A DNA stretch of 53,600 nt from NCBI GenBank assembly GCA_024742875.1, contig JANSXP010000053.1:1-53600 (forward strand). The letters run 5' to 3'. A model generated the notes under the pieces. That model worked only from the letters and a program-made list of their open reading frames with translations, was not told the origin of the DNA and did no database searches. This document shows, in pieces, positions 42,931-53,096 of this stretch. The first letter of the stretch is position 1, and each line of letters begins with the position of its first letter. A program made the translations under genes and the position numbers. Source of the DNA: Planctomycetaceae bacterium. Its GTDB lineage: Bacteria > Planctomycetota > Planctomycetia > Planctomycetales > Planctomycetaceae.

Positions 42931-45639
42931 ATGGCGTCTCCGTTTACATTTTTCCGCAAATACTCCAGCGGAATGATGATCGTTATGGTCATCCTCTCCA
43001 TGCTTTTGTTCACACTGACGGACCTGTTCAGTGATCCCAGTGCCAAATTCTGGCTGCTCGGACTGCTGATCGGCGGAGCCGTGTTTGGCGTGGCGGGCAT
43101 CAGCCAGGGCAAATGGCTGCAATGGGGACTTGGCGGGAGCGTTCTGGGCGTGCTGCTCGGTCTGATCCTGCCATCGTTTGCAGAGTCCGGCGGCATCGCC
43201 ACCAATGTCGGCGTCGTCACTCAGGAAGAACAGAATGACATGTACATGCGGCGGGCCATCGCCAACCGCTTTCTGGCGGGCGCGATCGAGCAGACCTACG
43301 GCCCCATGTTTTTTCAGTTCCAGGCTCCGCCAAGATTTGGCTTCCGCCAGCGGACAGAGACGGAGGACCTGATCTTCGGCAAGTTGATGCGAGCGGAAGC
43401 CGATCGACTGGGCCTGGAAGTCACTCCCACGATGGTCAAGGAATATCTGACCAATATGACCGACGGTCAGCTGACCAAATCGGACTACCTGACCATCCGC
43501 AACTCTCTCAGCTACAACGGCCAGACCCTCACCGAGGAGTTGGCAAGCGAAATCCTCGGCGATGAGATCCGCGCCCGTATGGCTTACGATCTGACCATGC
43601 CGTTTCGTGCCACCGTGCCGCCATCCCCGGAAGTCTACTGGGAGTACTACAAACGTCTGAAGGTGCAGCAGGATCTTGAACTGGTCGCGGTCGACGTGGA
43701 AGAGTTTGCGGGGCAGATCGCAGAACCCAGCGACGGAGACATTGCGAGCCTTTTCGACGAGTACAAGACCAGCATGCCAAACCAACAAGAAGCTGGTGCC
43801 CCCGGCTTCTTTCTCCCCACCCGAATCAAGGTCGCTTACGCGGAACTGGATAACGAAAAGCTGAAGTCAGCCATCGAACCAGTCACAGAAGAAGACATCA
43901 AAAAATATTACGAGGACAACAAAGAATCTCCTCTGATTCGCATCCCCGTTTTCCCCGATATTGAGGGAACTGACACGAGCGATGTCGAGGCAGAAGAACC
44001 TCAAACTGAAGCGCCTCAGTCCGAAGAGCCTCAGACCGAAGAGCCTCAGACCGAAGAACCTCAGTCCGAAGAGCCTCAGACCGAAGAACCTCAGACCGAA
44101 GAACCTCAGACCGAAGAACCTCAGTCCGAAGAACCTCAAACTGAAGAGCCGGATGACTGTGGGGTCTTTCAGGATGAAACACCCCAGAACTCTGACGAGC
44201 CTGTCGAGCCACCGGCCACAAAAGAGCCGGAACCGCCCGAAGTACCCGCGACAGAATCCACTGAGCCGGCAACGTCCGGCGCGGAAACAACACCGGAAAG
44301 TCAGGACGGGGAAGCTCCGGTCACTGACGATTCACAGTCTCCCAACGGCGAAATCGAGGGTGAGGGGACACCGCCATTGAGCCTTGAAATCCCGGAAAAG
44401 CCTGTTGGGACCACTCCGCCGGAAATGCCCGAGCCGACCTACGAGTATCGGGAACTGGATGAGGAACTGTCCGGCGAGATTCGTGAAGCCATTGAAGCCG
44501 AGCGAATTGACGCACTGACCAATCAGCGCCTCGCGGATTTGAAGTCAGAGATGGAAGGTATCGCTCGCGAACGCGACAAACAGCAGTTCGGAATCATCGA
44601 AGCCGATTCTGCGAAGTACGAGGTCGGCAACGATGGCGACAAGTCGGCGTATGACGACCTGCGAAATGAGATGCGAGCCCTTGAAGTTGAATACAACAAG
44701 ACGTTGAAGGCCGCTGCGGAAGCAGCCGGATTTGCCTATGTGGAAACCGGTCTGCTCAGCTACGCCGACTTCGTTGACGGCGAAGACTACCCGATTGCCC
44801 TGGCAACTGAACCTGTCGACAACCCCATGATGGCGCCCCAGGCCAGCACGGTCGCGCAGACACTGTTCCAGAACTTCAACCAGGATTCGCAGAACAATAA
44901 CGCTCAGTTATACCTGGCACGCCAGGCACAGAAGACGGACATCGCACTCACAGGTGGAACCAGCTACTACGTCTACTGGGCCATCGACTACGACAAATCT
45001 CACGAACCCAAACTGGATGAACCGGGCGTCCGGGATGCGGTCATCGCCGCGTACAAACTCGGCAAAGCGCGTGATCTGGCCAAAACGCGTGCGGAAGAAC
45101 TGGCCGCCCGGATTCGCGCGGTGGTTGACGCCGAAGGCACGGAAGAGCAGGGGTTCGCGGAAATCCTGAAAGACGAAACGTCGACAGGTGCCGAGGATGG
45201 CTCCGCACTGGCTCCTCGACGAACGCTTCCGTTTTCATGGATGAAGACGTCGTCGGCCGGGCAGATGGGCATGCAGCAGCAGGCCACAATGTCCACAATC
45301 GAATTTCGTGATGAGTCGGGCGGATTCATGGACGACGTCGGTGGCAAGTTTATGGAATCTGTCTTCACGGAACTCTCAGACGATGAAGTGGGTGTGGTGC
45401 CCAACTACGACCTGAGCAAGTACTACGTGGTGCACGTTCAAAATCGCTTCCCCACAGCAGAAGTGGGAGAAGACGGACTGCGTGATCAGTTTGCCGCAGA
45501 AGGCAAGCAGTTCAGCTTCCGCAACAGTGCCATTCTGACTCCCATCCAGCAGGATCTGGCGATGACGGCACTGCGCAAATGGGAACTGAGCGTCTGGGAA
45601 AAATACGGCGTGATCGAAGCCCAGCCCGAGACCGAATAG
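42931..45639 (+). CDS. SurA/PpiD-like membrane-anchored chaperone with EEPQT repeat
   Basis: A 902-residue protein. Three hydrophobic segments lie near the N-terminus (MIVMVILSMLLFTLTDLF, FWLLGLLIGGAVFGVAGI and LGVLLGLILPSF). The helical region after them (AIANRFLAGAIEQTYG, EDLIFGKLMRAEADRLGLEV, ADRLGLEVTPTMVKEYLTN) matches the N-terminal chaperone domain of SurA/PpiD proteins, which fold exported proteins. A low-complexity acidic insert (EEPQT units, residues about 355-408) and a Pro/Glu-rich linker follow, then a helical C-terminal half. I see no clear parvulin isomerase motif, so it may be a chaperone only. The start is ATG 42931. A terminator follows the stop. Confidence 0.78.
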   Translation: MASPFTFFRKYSSGMMIVMVILSMLLFTLTDLFSDPSAKFWLLGLLIGGAVFGVAGISQGKWLQWGLGGSVLGVLLGLILPSFAESGGIATNVGVVTQEEQNDMYMRRAIANRFLAGAIEQTYGPMFFQFQAPPRFGFRQRTETEDLIFGKLMRAEADRLGLEVTPTMVKEYLTNMTDGQLTKSDYLTIRNSLSYNGQTLTEELASEILGDEIRARMAYDLTMPFRATVPPSPEVYWEYYKRLKVQQDLELVAVDVEEFAGQIAEPSDGDIASLFDEYKTSMPNQQEAGAPGFFLPTRIKVAYAELDNEKLKSAIEPVTEEDIKKYYEDNKESPLIRIPVFPDIEGTDTSDVEAEEPQTEAPQSEEPQTEEPQTEEPQSEEPQTEEPQTEEPQTEEPQSEEPQTEEPDDCGVFQDETPQNSDEPVEPPATKEPEPPEVPATESTEPATSGAETTPESQDGEAPVTDDSQSPNGEIEGEGTPPLSLEIPEKPVGTTPPEMPEPTYEYRELDEELSGEIREAIEAERIDALTNQRLADLKSEMEGIARERDKQQFGIIEADSAKYEVGNDGDKSAYDDLRNEMRALEVEYNKTLKAAAEAAGFAYVETGLLSYADFVDGEDYPIALATEPVDNPMMAPQASTVAQTLFQNFNQDSQNNNAQLYLARQAQKTDIALTGGTSYYVYWAIDYDKSHEPKLDEPGVRDAVIAAYKLGKARDLAKTRAEELAARIRAVVDAEGTEEQGFAEILKDETSTGAEDGSALAPRRTLPFSWMKTSSAGQMGMQQQATMSTIEFRDESGGFMDDVGGKFMESVFTELSDDEVGVVPNYDLSKYYVVHVQNRFPTAEVGEDGLRDQFAAEGKQFSFRNSAILTPIQQDLAMTALRKWELSVWEKYGVIEAQPETE
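43993..44142 (+). repeat. ten 15-bp units encoding EEPQT/EEPQS
   Basis: Ten tandem units, each coding for EEPQ plus T or S (one reads EAPQS), with a partial unit after them. Serine units recur as 2, 5 and 9, so the array may have grown by copying two- or three-unit blocks. Being in frame, changes in copy number alter only linker length. Confidence 0.85.
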
Positions 45640-45684
45640 ACGAATCGTCCCAATGAGACGGCCGTCTTCAGTCGCGATAAACAT

Positions 45685-45719
45685 GACCTCGCCAGCGATT
45701 CCGCTGTCGAGGTCTTTTT
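45685..45719 (+). terminator. intrinsic terminator after the chaperone gene
   Basis: GACCTCG and CGAGGTC, extended by CAGCG/CGCTG after one mismatch, followed at once by TTTTT. It lies 45 bases after the stop. Confidence 0.75.
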
Positions 45720-45861
45720 CTGCGCTGTGGCCAATTCGCAGCAAATGGGGGTGTTTTTGCTGCAGGAACTAAGCAATTTCCGCTTTCGGACGCCTGCCGG
45801 GCCCGTTTGGCCGTGAAAACGGAGGCCTGATCCCCAAAATACGCATTCTATGCCGAACAGA

Positions 45862-45889
45862 TGGACAGCGTTCGACGTAAAAATATTAG
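45862..45889 (+). promoter_or_regulatory. sigma70-like promoter candidate for the VWA gene
   Basis: TGGACA at 45862-45867 (five of six) and TATTAG at 45884-45889 (four of six), 16 bases apart, about 225 bases before the preferred start. Confidence 0.35.
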
Positions 45890-45912
45890 GGTTTCGCGTG
45901 AGAGCCGACCGT

Positions 45913-45940
45913 GACGTTTTGTTTCTCTCTCGAAAACGTC
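45913..45940. repeat. 8-bp inverted repeat downstream of a promoter candidate
   Basis: GACGTTTT and AAAACGTC flank a 12-base pyrimidine-rich loop. It begins 24 bases after the candidate -10, a place where an operator or a leader hairpin could act. Confidence 0.5.
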
Positions 45941-46113
45941 GTTCGGATAACGCGAGACTCAGCTGAGGAAAAGGCGGGCCATTCGTCTTTGATTTTCAGT
46001 GCGAAGCGAGATTCTTCCCTCCAACGGGCAACTCTGCCTGAAGAGTTTTCGATTCGTTTATGTTCTCTTCTTCGCTCGCGGCCGTTCTGGCCGTCCAAAA
46101 GTGGACATTATTC

Positions 46114-48051
46114 ATGCAGGCAATTCTGAAGAATGCGCCCTCGGTGGTTGTGTCTCTCGTGGTACACGCCGTCGTTCTGCTCGTGCTAATGATGATTCCC
46201 ATCATCGTGCAGAGTGTCCCCGAGATTTCCCTGGAGTCGGTCTTCACGGAAGACCTTCCCCGCGAAGAAATGGAGCAGCAGCTGGAGCTGGAGACCAAGC
46301 CGGCGGAAACTCTGAATGTCATTTCCGGCGGGACACCGTCAACGGCCGTAGGGGCCGCCACAGAAGTTGCCTCCACGCCCGTCGACGTCCAAAAAGCCAA
46401 GGTGATGGAAGAGGCCGTGGTGGACGCACCGCGCGTGGAAGCCATGCAGCTCAGCGATGCCGTCCTGGCTGCCGAACTGGGCGAAGGCGAAGTGACCGGA
46501 GAAGTGGGAGCGATGGTGGAAGGCTACGGCCAGGCCATGGGCATCATCACGCAGGAAATCATTCGCATGATGCGTCAGCAGAAAGTGACGGTCATCTGGA
46601 TGTTTGACGAATCCGGCAGTCTGGAAGACGACCGCAAAGAGATTCGTGAAAACTACATGCGGGTCTACGACGAACTGGGAATCGCGGCAAAGCAGGACAG
46701 AGACCTTCGTCGCGGCTCAGAACTGCTGCTCACATCTGTGGTCAGTTACGGCAAGACGATCCACGAACACACACGTCAGCCCACCGGCAACCCGGAACTG
46801 GTGAAGGCCGCGATCGACAAAGTGCCTGTCGACGAGTCCGGTGAAGAAAACATGTGTCAGTCCATCCGCGCTGTGCTCAACAAGTACAAGCGTATGGCGA
46901 TTCAGGGCAAACGCAAACTGGCCGTGATTGTCGTGTCTGACGAATCCGGCGACGACGGGGACTACGTTGAAGAAGCCATTCTCGCCGCCAAAGCGGCCAG
47001 GGCCCCAATCTACGTCATGGGACGCCAGAGTATGTTTGGCTACCCCTATGCACGACAGCGATGGACTTACGAGGACAAAGCAAAGAACATCAAAGAGGAC
47101 TTCTGGCTGCGGGTACGTCGTGGACCGGAAACGGCGTTTCCTGAAGCCCTGCAGTGGGACGGAATGCACAGCCGCTGGGACGCCCAGTCCGCTGGCTTCG
47201 GACCCTACGAGCAGGTCCGCATGGCCAAAGAATCGGGCGGCATCTTTTTTGTTCTGCCCGGCGAGGAAAAAAACCTCGTGGGACGCGGCGCGAATGACAA
47301 ACGCAAATACGACTTTCTCGCCCTGCGAGAATACACGCCACTGCTGCTGTCCCGGCGGGAGTACATTCAGGAGCGAGCGACCAGCGAGTTTCGTCAGACG
47401 CTGTGGAATGTCATTGTTCGTCTGAACCCCAACGACAACAAACTGCTGTTCCAGACTCATGACCCCGAACTGAATCTGAGAACCGAGCACTATCCACTGA
47501 TGCTGGCACCATTCAAGGTAGAAGCCGCTCGCCAGGCCATCAAAGCCAATCGCGCATTTGGCCTGACAAACCAGGCACTGGCCATGCTGGAAGAAATTCG
47601 TCCGGCGCGGGCACGGGAGTCGTCACAGCGGTGGCGTGCTTCCTATGACCTGGCATACGCTCAGCTGCACATGTTCCGCCTGCGACTGTTTCAGTTCATG
47701 CTGGCGATGGACCGGCACGTTTACGGCATGCCGAAACCCAAAAACGAAAAATCCAACGAATGGAACTTCTGGCGTCGACGCGAGGCCAATCAGGATCCGG
47801 ATGAAGCACAGTACGCACGCCTGAAAGGCATGCTGGGTCTGGAAATGACGCTCGAGGAATACATACAGAAAGTCCGGGAAGAAGAACGCGTCGCCCTCGA
47901 CCTGCTCGACGACGTGATCAAAAATCACCCGGACACTCCGTGGGCCATCCGTGCGGCGAGAGAAAAGAGCGACGGATTCGGATTCATCGTAGCCGACCGA
48001 CTGTGGGACCCCAGCGGCGTTCGCAACACAATCAAACTGCCAAAGCTTTAA
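46114..48051 (+). CDS. VWA-domain membrane protein
   Basis: A 645-residue protein. One N-terminal membrane helix (VVVSLVVHAVVLLVLMMIPI) is followed by an acidic stretch and a von Willebrand factor A-like domain. The metal-binding site is DESGSLEDD (residues about 165-173), and the second conserved strand is KLAVIVVSDESGDDG. Further helices toward the C-terminus are unassigned. VWA domains hold metal-dependent protein contacts, and in planctomycetes many are membrane-tethered; the partner is unknown. ATG 46114 (MQAILKNAPSVVVSL) is preferred over 46060 because the extra 18 residues are not family-like. The Nudix gene follows after six bases, so the two form an operon. Confidence 0.8.
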   Translation: MQAILKNAPSVVVSLVVHAVVLLVLMMIPIIVQSVPEISLESVFTEDLPREEMEQQLELETKPAETLNVISGGTPSTAVGAATEVASTPVDVQKAKVMEEAVVDAPRVEAMQLSDAVLAAELGEGEVTGEVGAMVEGYGQAMGIITQEIIRMMRQQKVTVIWMFDESGSLEDDRKEIRENYMRVYDELGIAAKQDRDLRRGSELLLTSVVSYGKTIHEHTRQPTGNPELVKAAIDKVPVDESGEENMCQSIRAVLNKYKRMAIQGKRKLAVIVVSDESGDDGDYVEEAILAAKAARAPIYVMGRQSMFGYPYARQRWTYEDKAKNIKEDFWLRVRRGPETAFPEALQWDGMHSRWDAQSAGFGPYEQVRMAKESGGIFFVLPGEEKNLVGRGANDKRKYDFLALREYTPLLLSRREYIQERATSEFRQTLWNVIVRLNPNDNKLLFQTHDPELNLRTEHYPLMLAPFKVEAARQAIKANRAFGLTNQALAMLEEIRPARARESSQRWRASYDLAYAQLHMFRLRLFQFMLAMDRHVYGMPKPKNEKSNEWNFWRRREANQDPDEAQYARLKGMLGLEMTLEEYIQKVREEERVALDLLDDVIKNHPDTPWAIRAAREKSDGFGFIVADRLWDPSGVRNTIKLPKL

Positions 48052-48057
48052 GACGTC

Positions 48058-48558
48058 ATGTCGGCTTCAGAGTTATTTGATGTTGTCGATGAACACGACA
48101 ATGTCACGGACGTGCGACAGCGGTCAGACGTGCATCGACTCGGACTGCGCCACAGAGCGGCCCACATCTTCTTATTTCGACCGGATGGCCGCCTGCTGAT
48201 TCATCGACGGGCGGACAACAAAGAGGAGTTCCCGTCCGTCTGGACGTCTTCCGCCTCGGGCCATGTTAGCAGTGGTGAATCTTACGATGTCTCAGCAGAA
48301 CGCGAGCTGGAAGAAGAGCTCGGCGTGCGTGCGCCGCTGACCTTTCTCCTGAAGGTGGACGCCTGCCCGGACACCTGCAACGAATTCACGAAGTTGTACA
48401 CGGCCGTCAGTGAGGACGACGTCAGCCCCGATCCGGAAGAGATCTCTGCTATTGCCTGGGTCACACCGGATCAGCTCCGGCAGCGAATGCAGCAACCTGC
48501 CAATTTTTCTCCCGCCTTCCTGTTGCTCTATGAACGGTACTGTCAGCGCGTCCCGTAA
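48058..48558 (+). CDS. Nudix hydrolase, IDI/YfcD-like
   Basis: A 166-residue Nudix protein. The Nudix box is complete as GHVSSGESYDVSAERELEEE followed by LGV, with Gly, the catalytic Glu pair and Arg in place, so it should hydrolyse a diphosphate linkage. The N-terminal half (ELFDVVDEHDNVTDVRQRSD, then HRLGLRHRAAHIFLF) resembles the YfcD/isopentenyl-diphosphate isomerase-type subgroup; the substrate is unknown. It begins six bases after the VWA stop, an unusual operon partner. It converges on the DUF1501 gene. Confidence 0.85.
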   Translation: MSASELFDVVDEHDNVTDVRQRSDVHRLGLRHRAAHIFLFRPDGRLLIHRRADNKEEFPSVWTSSASGHVSSGESYDVSAERELEEELGVRAPLTFLLKVDACPDTCNEFTKLYTAVSEDDVSPDPEEISAIAWVTPDQLRQRMQQPANFSPAFLLLYERYCQRVP

Positions 48559-48599
48559 AGCAGACAGCAAACAAGCGCACCTGCACAACGAGCGACATC

Positions 48600-48624
48600 G
48601 GCAGCGTACCGTCCCCACGCTGCC
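48600..48624. terminator. hairpin between convergent genes, possible terminator
   Basis: GGCAGCGT pairs with ACGCTGCC over a nine-base loop, eight perfect pairs, between the Nudix gene and the DUF1501 gene. It has no T run, so the assignment rests on position. Confidence 0.35.
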
Positions 48625-48718
48625 AACGGCCAGGGCAATGCTCCGGGAACCAAAACACTTCGACAGCGAACGAGGATGGGAGGCCGCCTGTCTGTGCATT
48701 CACACGACAACCGTATCG

Positions 48719-50104
<1,386 letters not shown>

Positions 50105-50185
50105 CGTAGATGCCTTCTAAAAAACGTGAATGGAAGAAATCAGGGATGGCGGCACAGCGGCCGACCCTCATGACGGCAGCGATGC

Positions 50186-53074
50186 CTAGTAGACGAACAG
50201 AAACTCGTTGGAATTGAGCAGCAGCAGACACACGTCGGCCAGTGCCCGCGTGTCGGCGTCCACTGTCCAGGGCTTGGCATCTGGCGTGTACCCGTCGTAG
50301 ACATTCAGCTTCTCAATAAACTCAAAGGGCTTACCCGTGAACTCTTCGACAAGGGACCGCGTGACGAATCGCGGGTACTCCACTTTTTCCGGCGTCACGT
50401 CTCGATGATACGCCTGCATCTTTTTCAGGTAGTCAGACAGACTGGCAACTTCCCGCGATGAGGCCGCTCGACCATACGCCAGTGCAAAGGCCCGCTGAAT
50501 CTGCGCAGACACGTCATCCTTTGGTGCTTCGCTGCGAATCCGCAAAGCAAACGCGATCGACCGGTCGGTCATCACATCGCTGTTCATCAGCGTGAACGCC
50601 TGGGGAGTCACAGACGCGGAGTCACGCAATTCGCACGATTCATTCGGGTTGGGCAGATTCATAATCTCCAGAAACGGATCCGCCTGGCCGCGCACACGAT
50701 ATGTGTAAATCGTGCGGCGGTTTCGCTGATCGGGGGTCGCGGACGGCTGATGAGCGGGCGCGATGGAAAACTGAATCATCCGCGGCTGCAGGGCCACTTC
50801 CATATTGATTTCCGGCATGACAGGCAGGCCGCCCATCTCGGTGTTCAGTTCGCCAGTGACCTGCAGCACACTGTCCCTCAGTTCTTCGGCCGTCAGTCGT
50901 CTTGGCGAAAAGACGCTCAGAAGCTGATTGTCAGGATCCTTCTGTGCCAGGGCACTGGCGTCGACCGGACGTCCGGACCTCTGGTAGGCCTGTGACGTCA
51001 TGATGAGCGTGTGCAGTCGCTTCAGCTTCCAGCCATGGTTAACAAAGTCGGCTGTCAGCCAGTCCAGCAGTTCCGGGTGCGTGGGTCGACTGCCCTTAGA
51101 TCCGAAGTTGTTCGCCGTTTTGACGAGCCCTTTGCCAAAGTGATACTGCCAGACACGGTTCACAATCGTCCGGGCGGTCAGCGGGTTGTCGTCACTGGCA
51201 ATCCAGCGGGCGACCGCCAGACGACGTCCGATCAGGTCGTCCGTCACCCTCCACGGGCTGTCAGGATCATCGCTGGCCGGCAGCCCGGCTGCACTAAGAA
51301 CACCAGGCGTCACTGGCTCGGACGGGGCCTCCAGTGCTCCTCCACTGAGAATAAAACTGGATGGTCGCCACGACTGATTGATGGCCTTCGGTTCGCGCAG
51401 TTTGCGTCCGTTCTTGTAATCATCCTGCCCGTTGTAAACCGCCTGCACCATGGGCTCAAAGCGTTCCAGCCGGCGTTCCCAGATCCACACATCCTGCTCA
51501 CGAACTTTCTTGATGCCTTTTTCCGCCGGCGTCAAACCCACATGACGGGGCGGCTTCTTGTCTTCCGGATCGTTCTTTCGCTGGTTCTCGTTTTTGTAGG
51601 GCAGATCGTGTTCTTTGTACCACTGACGTGCGGCGGCTTCCTGCTTATCCTGAACCTGTTTCTGCTCGCCACGGGCAAAGGCCAGCAGTTCTTCCACCTG
51701 TTTTTTGCCCGGCTCAAAGCCGTTACGGTTCTCTTCGCCCAGGAACTCGGCTTTGCGCTCTGCGGGCTGAGTTGTCGCGAAGGCCGCATAAAAACTGTAG
51801 TAGTCTCGTGTCGGCAGCGGGTCAAACTTATGATCATGGCACTTGCAGCACCGCAGTGGCATCGCCAGAAACGTCTGGCCCACATTGTGGACCAGGTCGT
51901 CCAGGTAGATCTGTCGCGCCTCTTTCTGCGGGATCATCGCGGTCCCCCACGGGCCCATTCGCAGAAATCCGGTCGCGATCAGCAGCTCAGAATCCGCCGC
52001 GTCCAGAGTACACTGCGGCAGTCCGGCAGGGGAATCTTCCTGCTCGGCCGCACGTGCCGCCAGGATCTCGTCGCCGGCCAGTTGCTCCAGCACGAAAGCG
52101 TTGAAAGGCTTGTCACTGTTAAATGACCGGATCACGTAATCACGATAGCGCCAGGCGTTGGAGCGTTCATAGTCATTCGAAAAGCCGGACGTATCCGCAT
52201 ATCGAGCGACGTCCAGCCAGTGCTGCCCCCAACGTTCGCCGTAGTGAGGACTATCAAGCAGCTGACCGACCAGCTGCTGCCACGCCTTGTCGGCATCTTT
52301 GTCCGCTGCCGTGCGGAATGCCTGCAGCTGTTCCAGCGTGGGTGGCAGTCCCGTGACATCATAACTGCCTCGACGAATCAGTTCATCGGGCGTCGCACGT
52401 CCACTGGGCGTCAGCCCCGCCTGTGTCAGCCTGCGGTTCACAAAGTAATCCACCGGGTTTTGACCGGACGCCAGTGCGGCGGAAAGATCGGGAGCGTCAA
52501 CCGGCTGAAATGCCCAGATTTCATCCGGCTGATAGCGTCGGTAAGTCCAGTCATCCGCCAGTCCACCGCTGGTGTCAACAATGATGCCGTCCTCATTCTC
52601 GCGAACGGCCCATTCCTGCTGCTGGATCCGACGCTGCACGTCTTCGCCCGGCCATGGCGCACCGGAGGCAATCCACTGCCGGATCAGCTCCGTTTGCTCA
52701 GGACTGAGGCGGTCGTTCTCCTTGGGCGGCATCTCGTACCCATCCCACAGCACTGCATGATACAGACTGCTGTCTTCCGGCTTGCCGGGGACGAGGGCCA
52801 CTTCCCCCGATTCTCCACCGGCGATCATGGCATCCCGCGTCGTCAGATCGTAATCGCCGCGCAGGTCTTCCGGATCAGTCCCGTGACAGCCGAAGCATTT
52901 CACCTTCAGCAGCGGCAGCACCTCCAGGGTAAACAATTTCTCAGCGGCTGCCTGCGGCAGCCGCTGAGCCAACTGGCTGACGGGTTTCGTCGGCTCGTCG
53001 GCTGCTGCCGTCACGGTCACCATCAGTGCCGCCAGTAAGCCGGGCCTTATCGAATTACCGAACAATGCTTTCAT
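50186..53074 (-). CDS. planctomycete cytochrome c / DUF1549 / DUF1553 protein
   Basis: A 962-residue exported protein. A signal peptide (MKALFGNSIRPGLLAALMVT) precedes a planctomycete-type cytochrome c domain with one heme site C60-F-G-C63-H64 (in KVKCFGCHGTDPEDLRGD) and the later YEMPPKENDRL methionine region. DUF1549 follows (VDYFVNRRLTQAGLTPSGRA ... HYGERWGQHWLDVARYADTS). DUF1553 ends the protein (LTARTIVNRVWQYHFGKGLV ... FSPRRLTAEELRDSVLQVTG). A coiled, charged stretch lies between. The product should be periplasmic and heme-bearing. ATG 53074 has AAGGGAT upstream. Its start is 22 bases from the LamG gene stop, and the DUF1501 gene follows it. Confidence 0.92.
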   Translation of the reverse strand: MKALFGNSIRPGLLAALMVTVTAAADEPTKPVSQLAQRLPQAAAEKLFTLEVLPLLKVKCFGCHGTDPEDLRGDYDLTTRDAMIAGGESGEVALVPGKPEDSSLYHAVLWDGYEMPPKENDRLSPEQTELIRQWIASGAPWPGEDVQRRIQQQEWAVRENEDGIIVDTSGGLADDWTYRRYQPDEIWAFQPVDAPDLSAALASGQNPVDYFVNRRLTQAGLTPSGRATPDELIRRGSYDVTGLPPTLEQLQAFRTAADKDADKAWQQLVGQLLDSPHYGERWGQHWLDVARYADTSGFSNDYERSNAWRYRDYVIRSFNSDKPFNAFVLEQLAGDEILAARAAEQEDSPAGLPQCTLDAADSELLIATGFLRMGPWGTAMIPQKEARQIYLDDLVHNVGQTFLAMPLRCCKCHDHKFDPLPTRDYYSFYAAFATTQPAERKAEFLGEENRNGFEPGKKQVEELLAFARGEQKQVQDKQEAAARQWYKEHDLPYKNENQRKNDPEDKKPPRHVGLTPAEKGIKKVREQDVWIWERRLERFEPMVQAVYNGQDDYKNGRKLREPKAINQSWRPSSFILSGGALEAPSEPVTPGVLSAAGLPASDDPDSPWRVTDDLIGRRLAVARWIASDDNPLTARTIVNRVWQYHFGKGLVKTANNFGSKGSRPTHPELLDWLTADFVNHGWKLKRLHTLIMTSQAYQRSGRPVDASALAQKDPDNQLLSVFSPRRLTAEELRDSVLQVTGELNTEMGGLPVMPEINMEVALQPRMIQFSIAPAHQPSATPDQRNRRTIYTYRVRGQADPFLEIMNLPNPNESCELRDSASVTPQAFTLMNSDVMTDRSIAFALRIRSEAPKDDVSAQIQRAFALAYGRAASSREVASLSDYLKKMQAYHRDVTPEKVEYPRFVTRSLVEEFTGKPFEFIEKLNVYDGYTPDAKPWTVDADTRALADVCLLLLNSNEFLFVY

Positions 53075-53096
53075 CGCGATCCCTTTTCTCGCCACG

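Larger units (their letters stand above)
45640..46113. promoter_or_regulatory. 474-base intergenic region before the VWA gene
   Basis: It holds the chaperone terminator at its left end, a promoter-like pair at 45862-45889 and an 8-bp inverted repeat at 45913-45940. The stretch after 45830 is relatively A/T-rich compared with neighbouring genes. No RNA gene or small ORF was recognised. Confidence 0.5.

Noticed and set aside
41411-42931. 506-codon ORF opposite topB
   Set aside because: Shadow of the codon bias of topoisomerase III; no motif and no start context.
43867-44139. Antisense ORF made of RFFGL/RLFGL repeats opposite the EEPQT minisatellite
   Set aside because: It is the reverse reading of a simple 15-bp repeat inside a clear gene and has no ribosome binding site or independent support.
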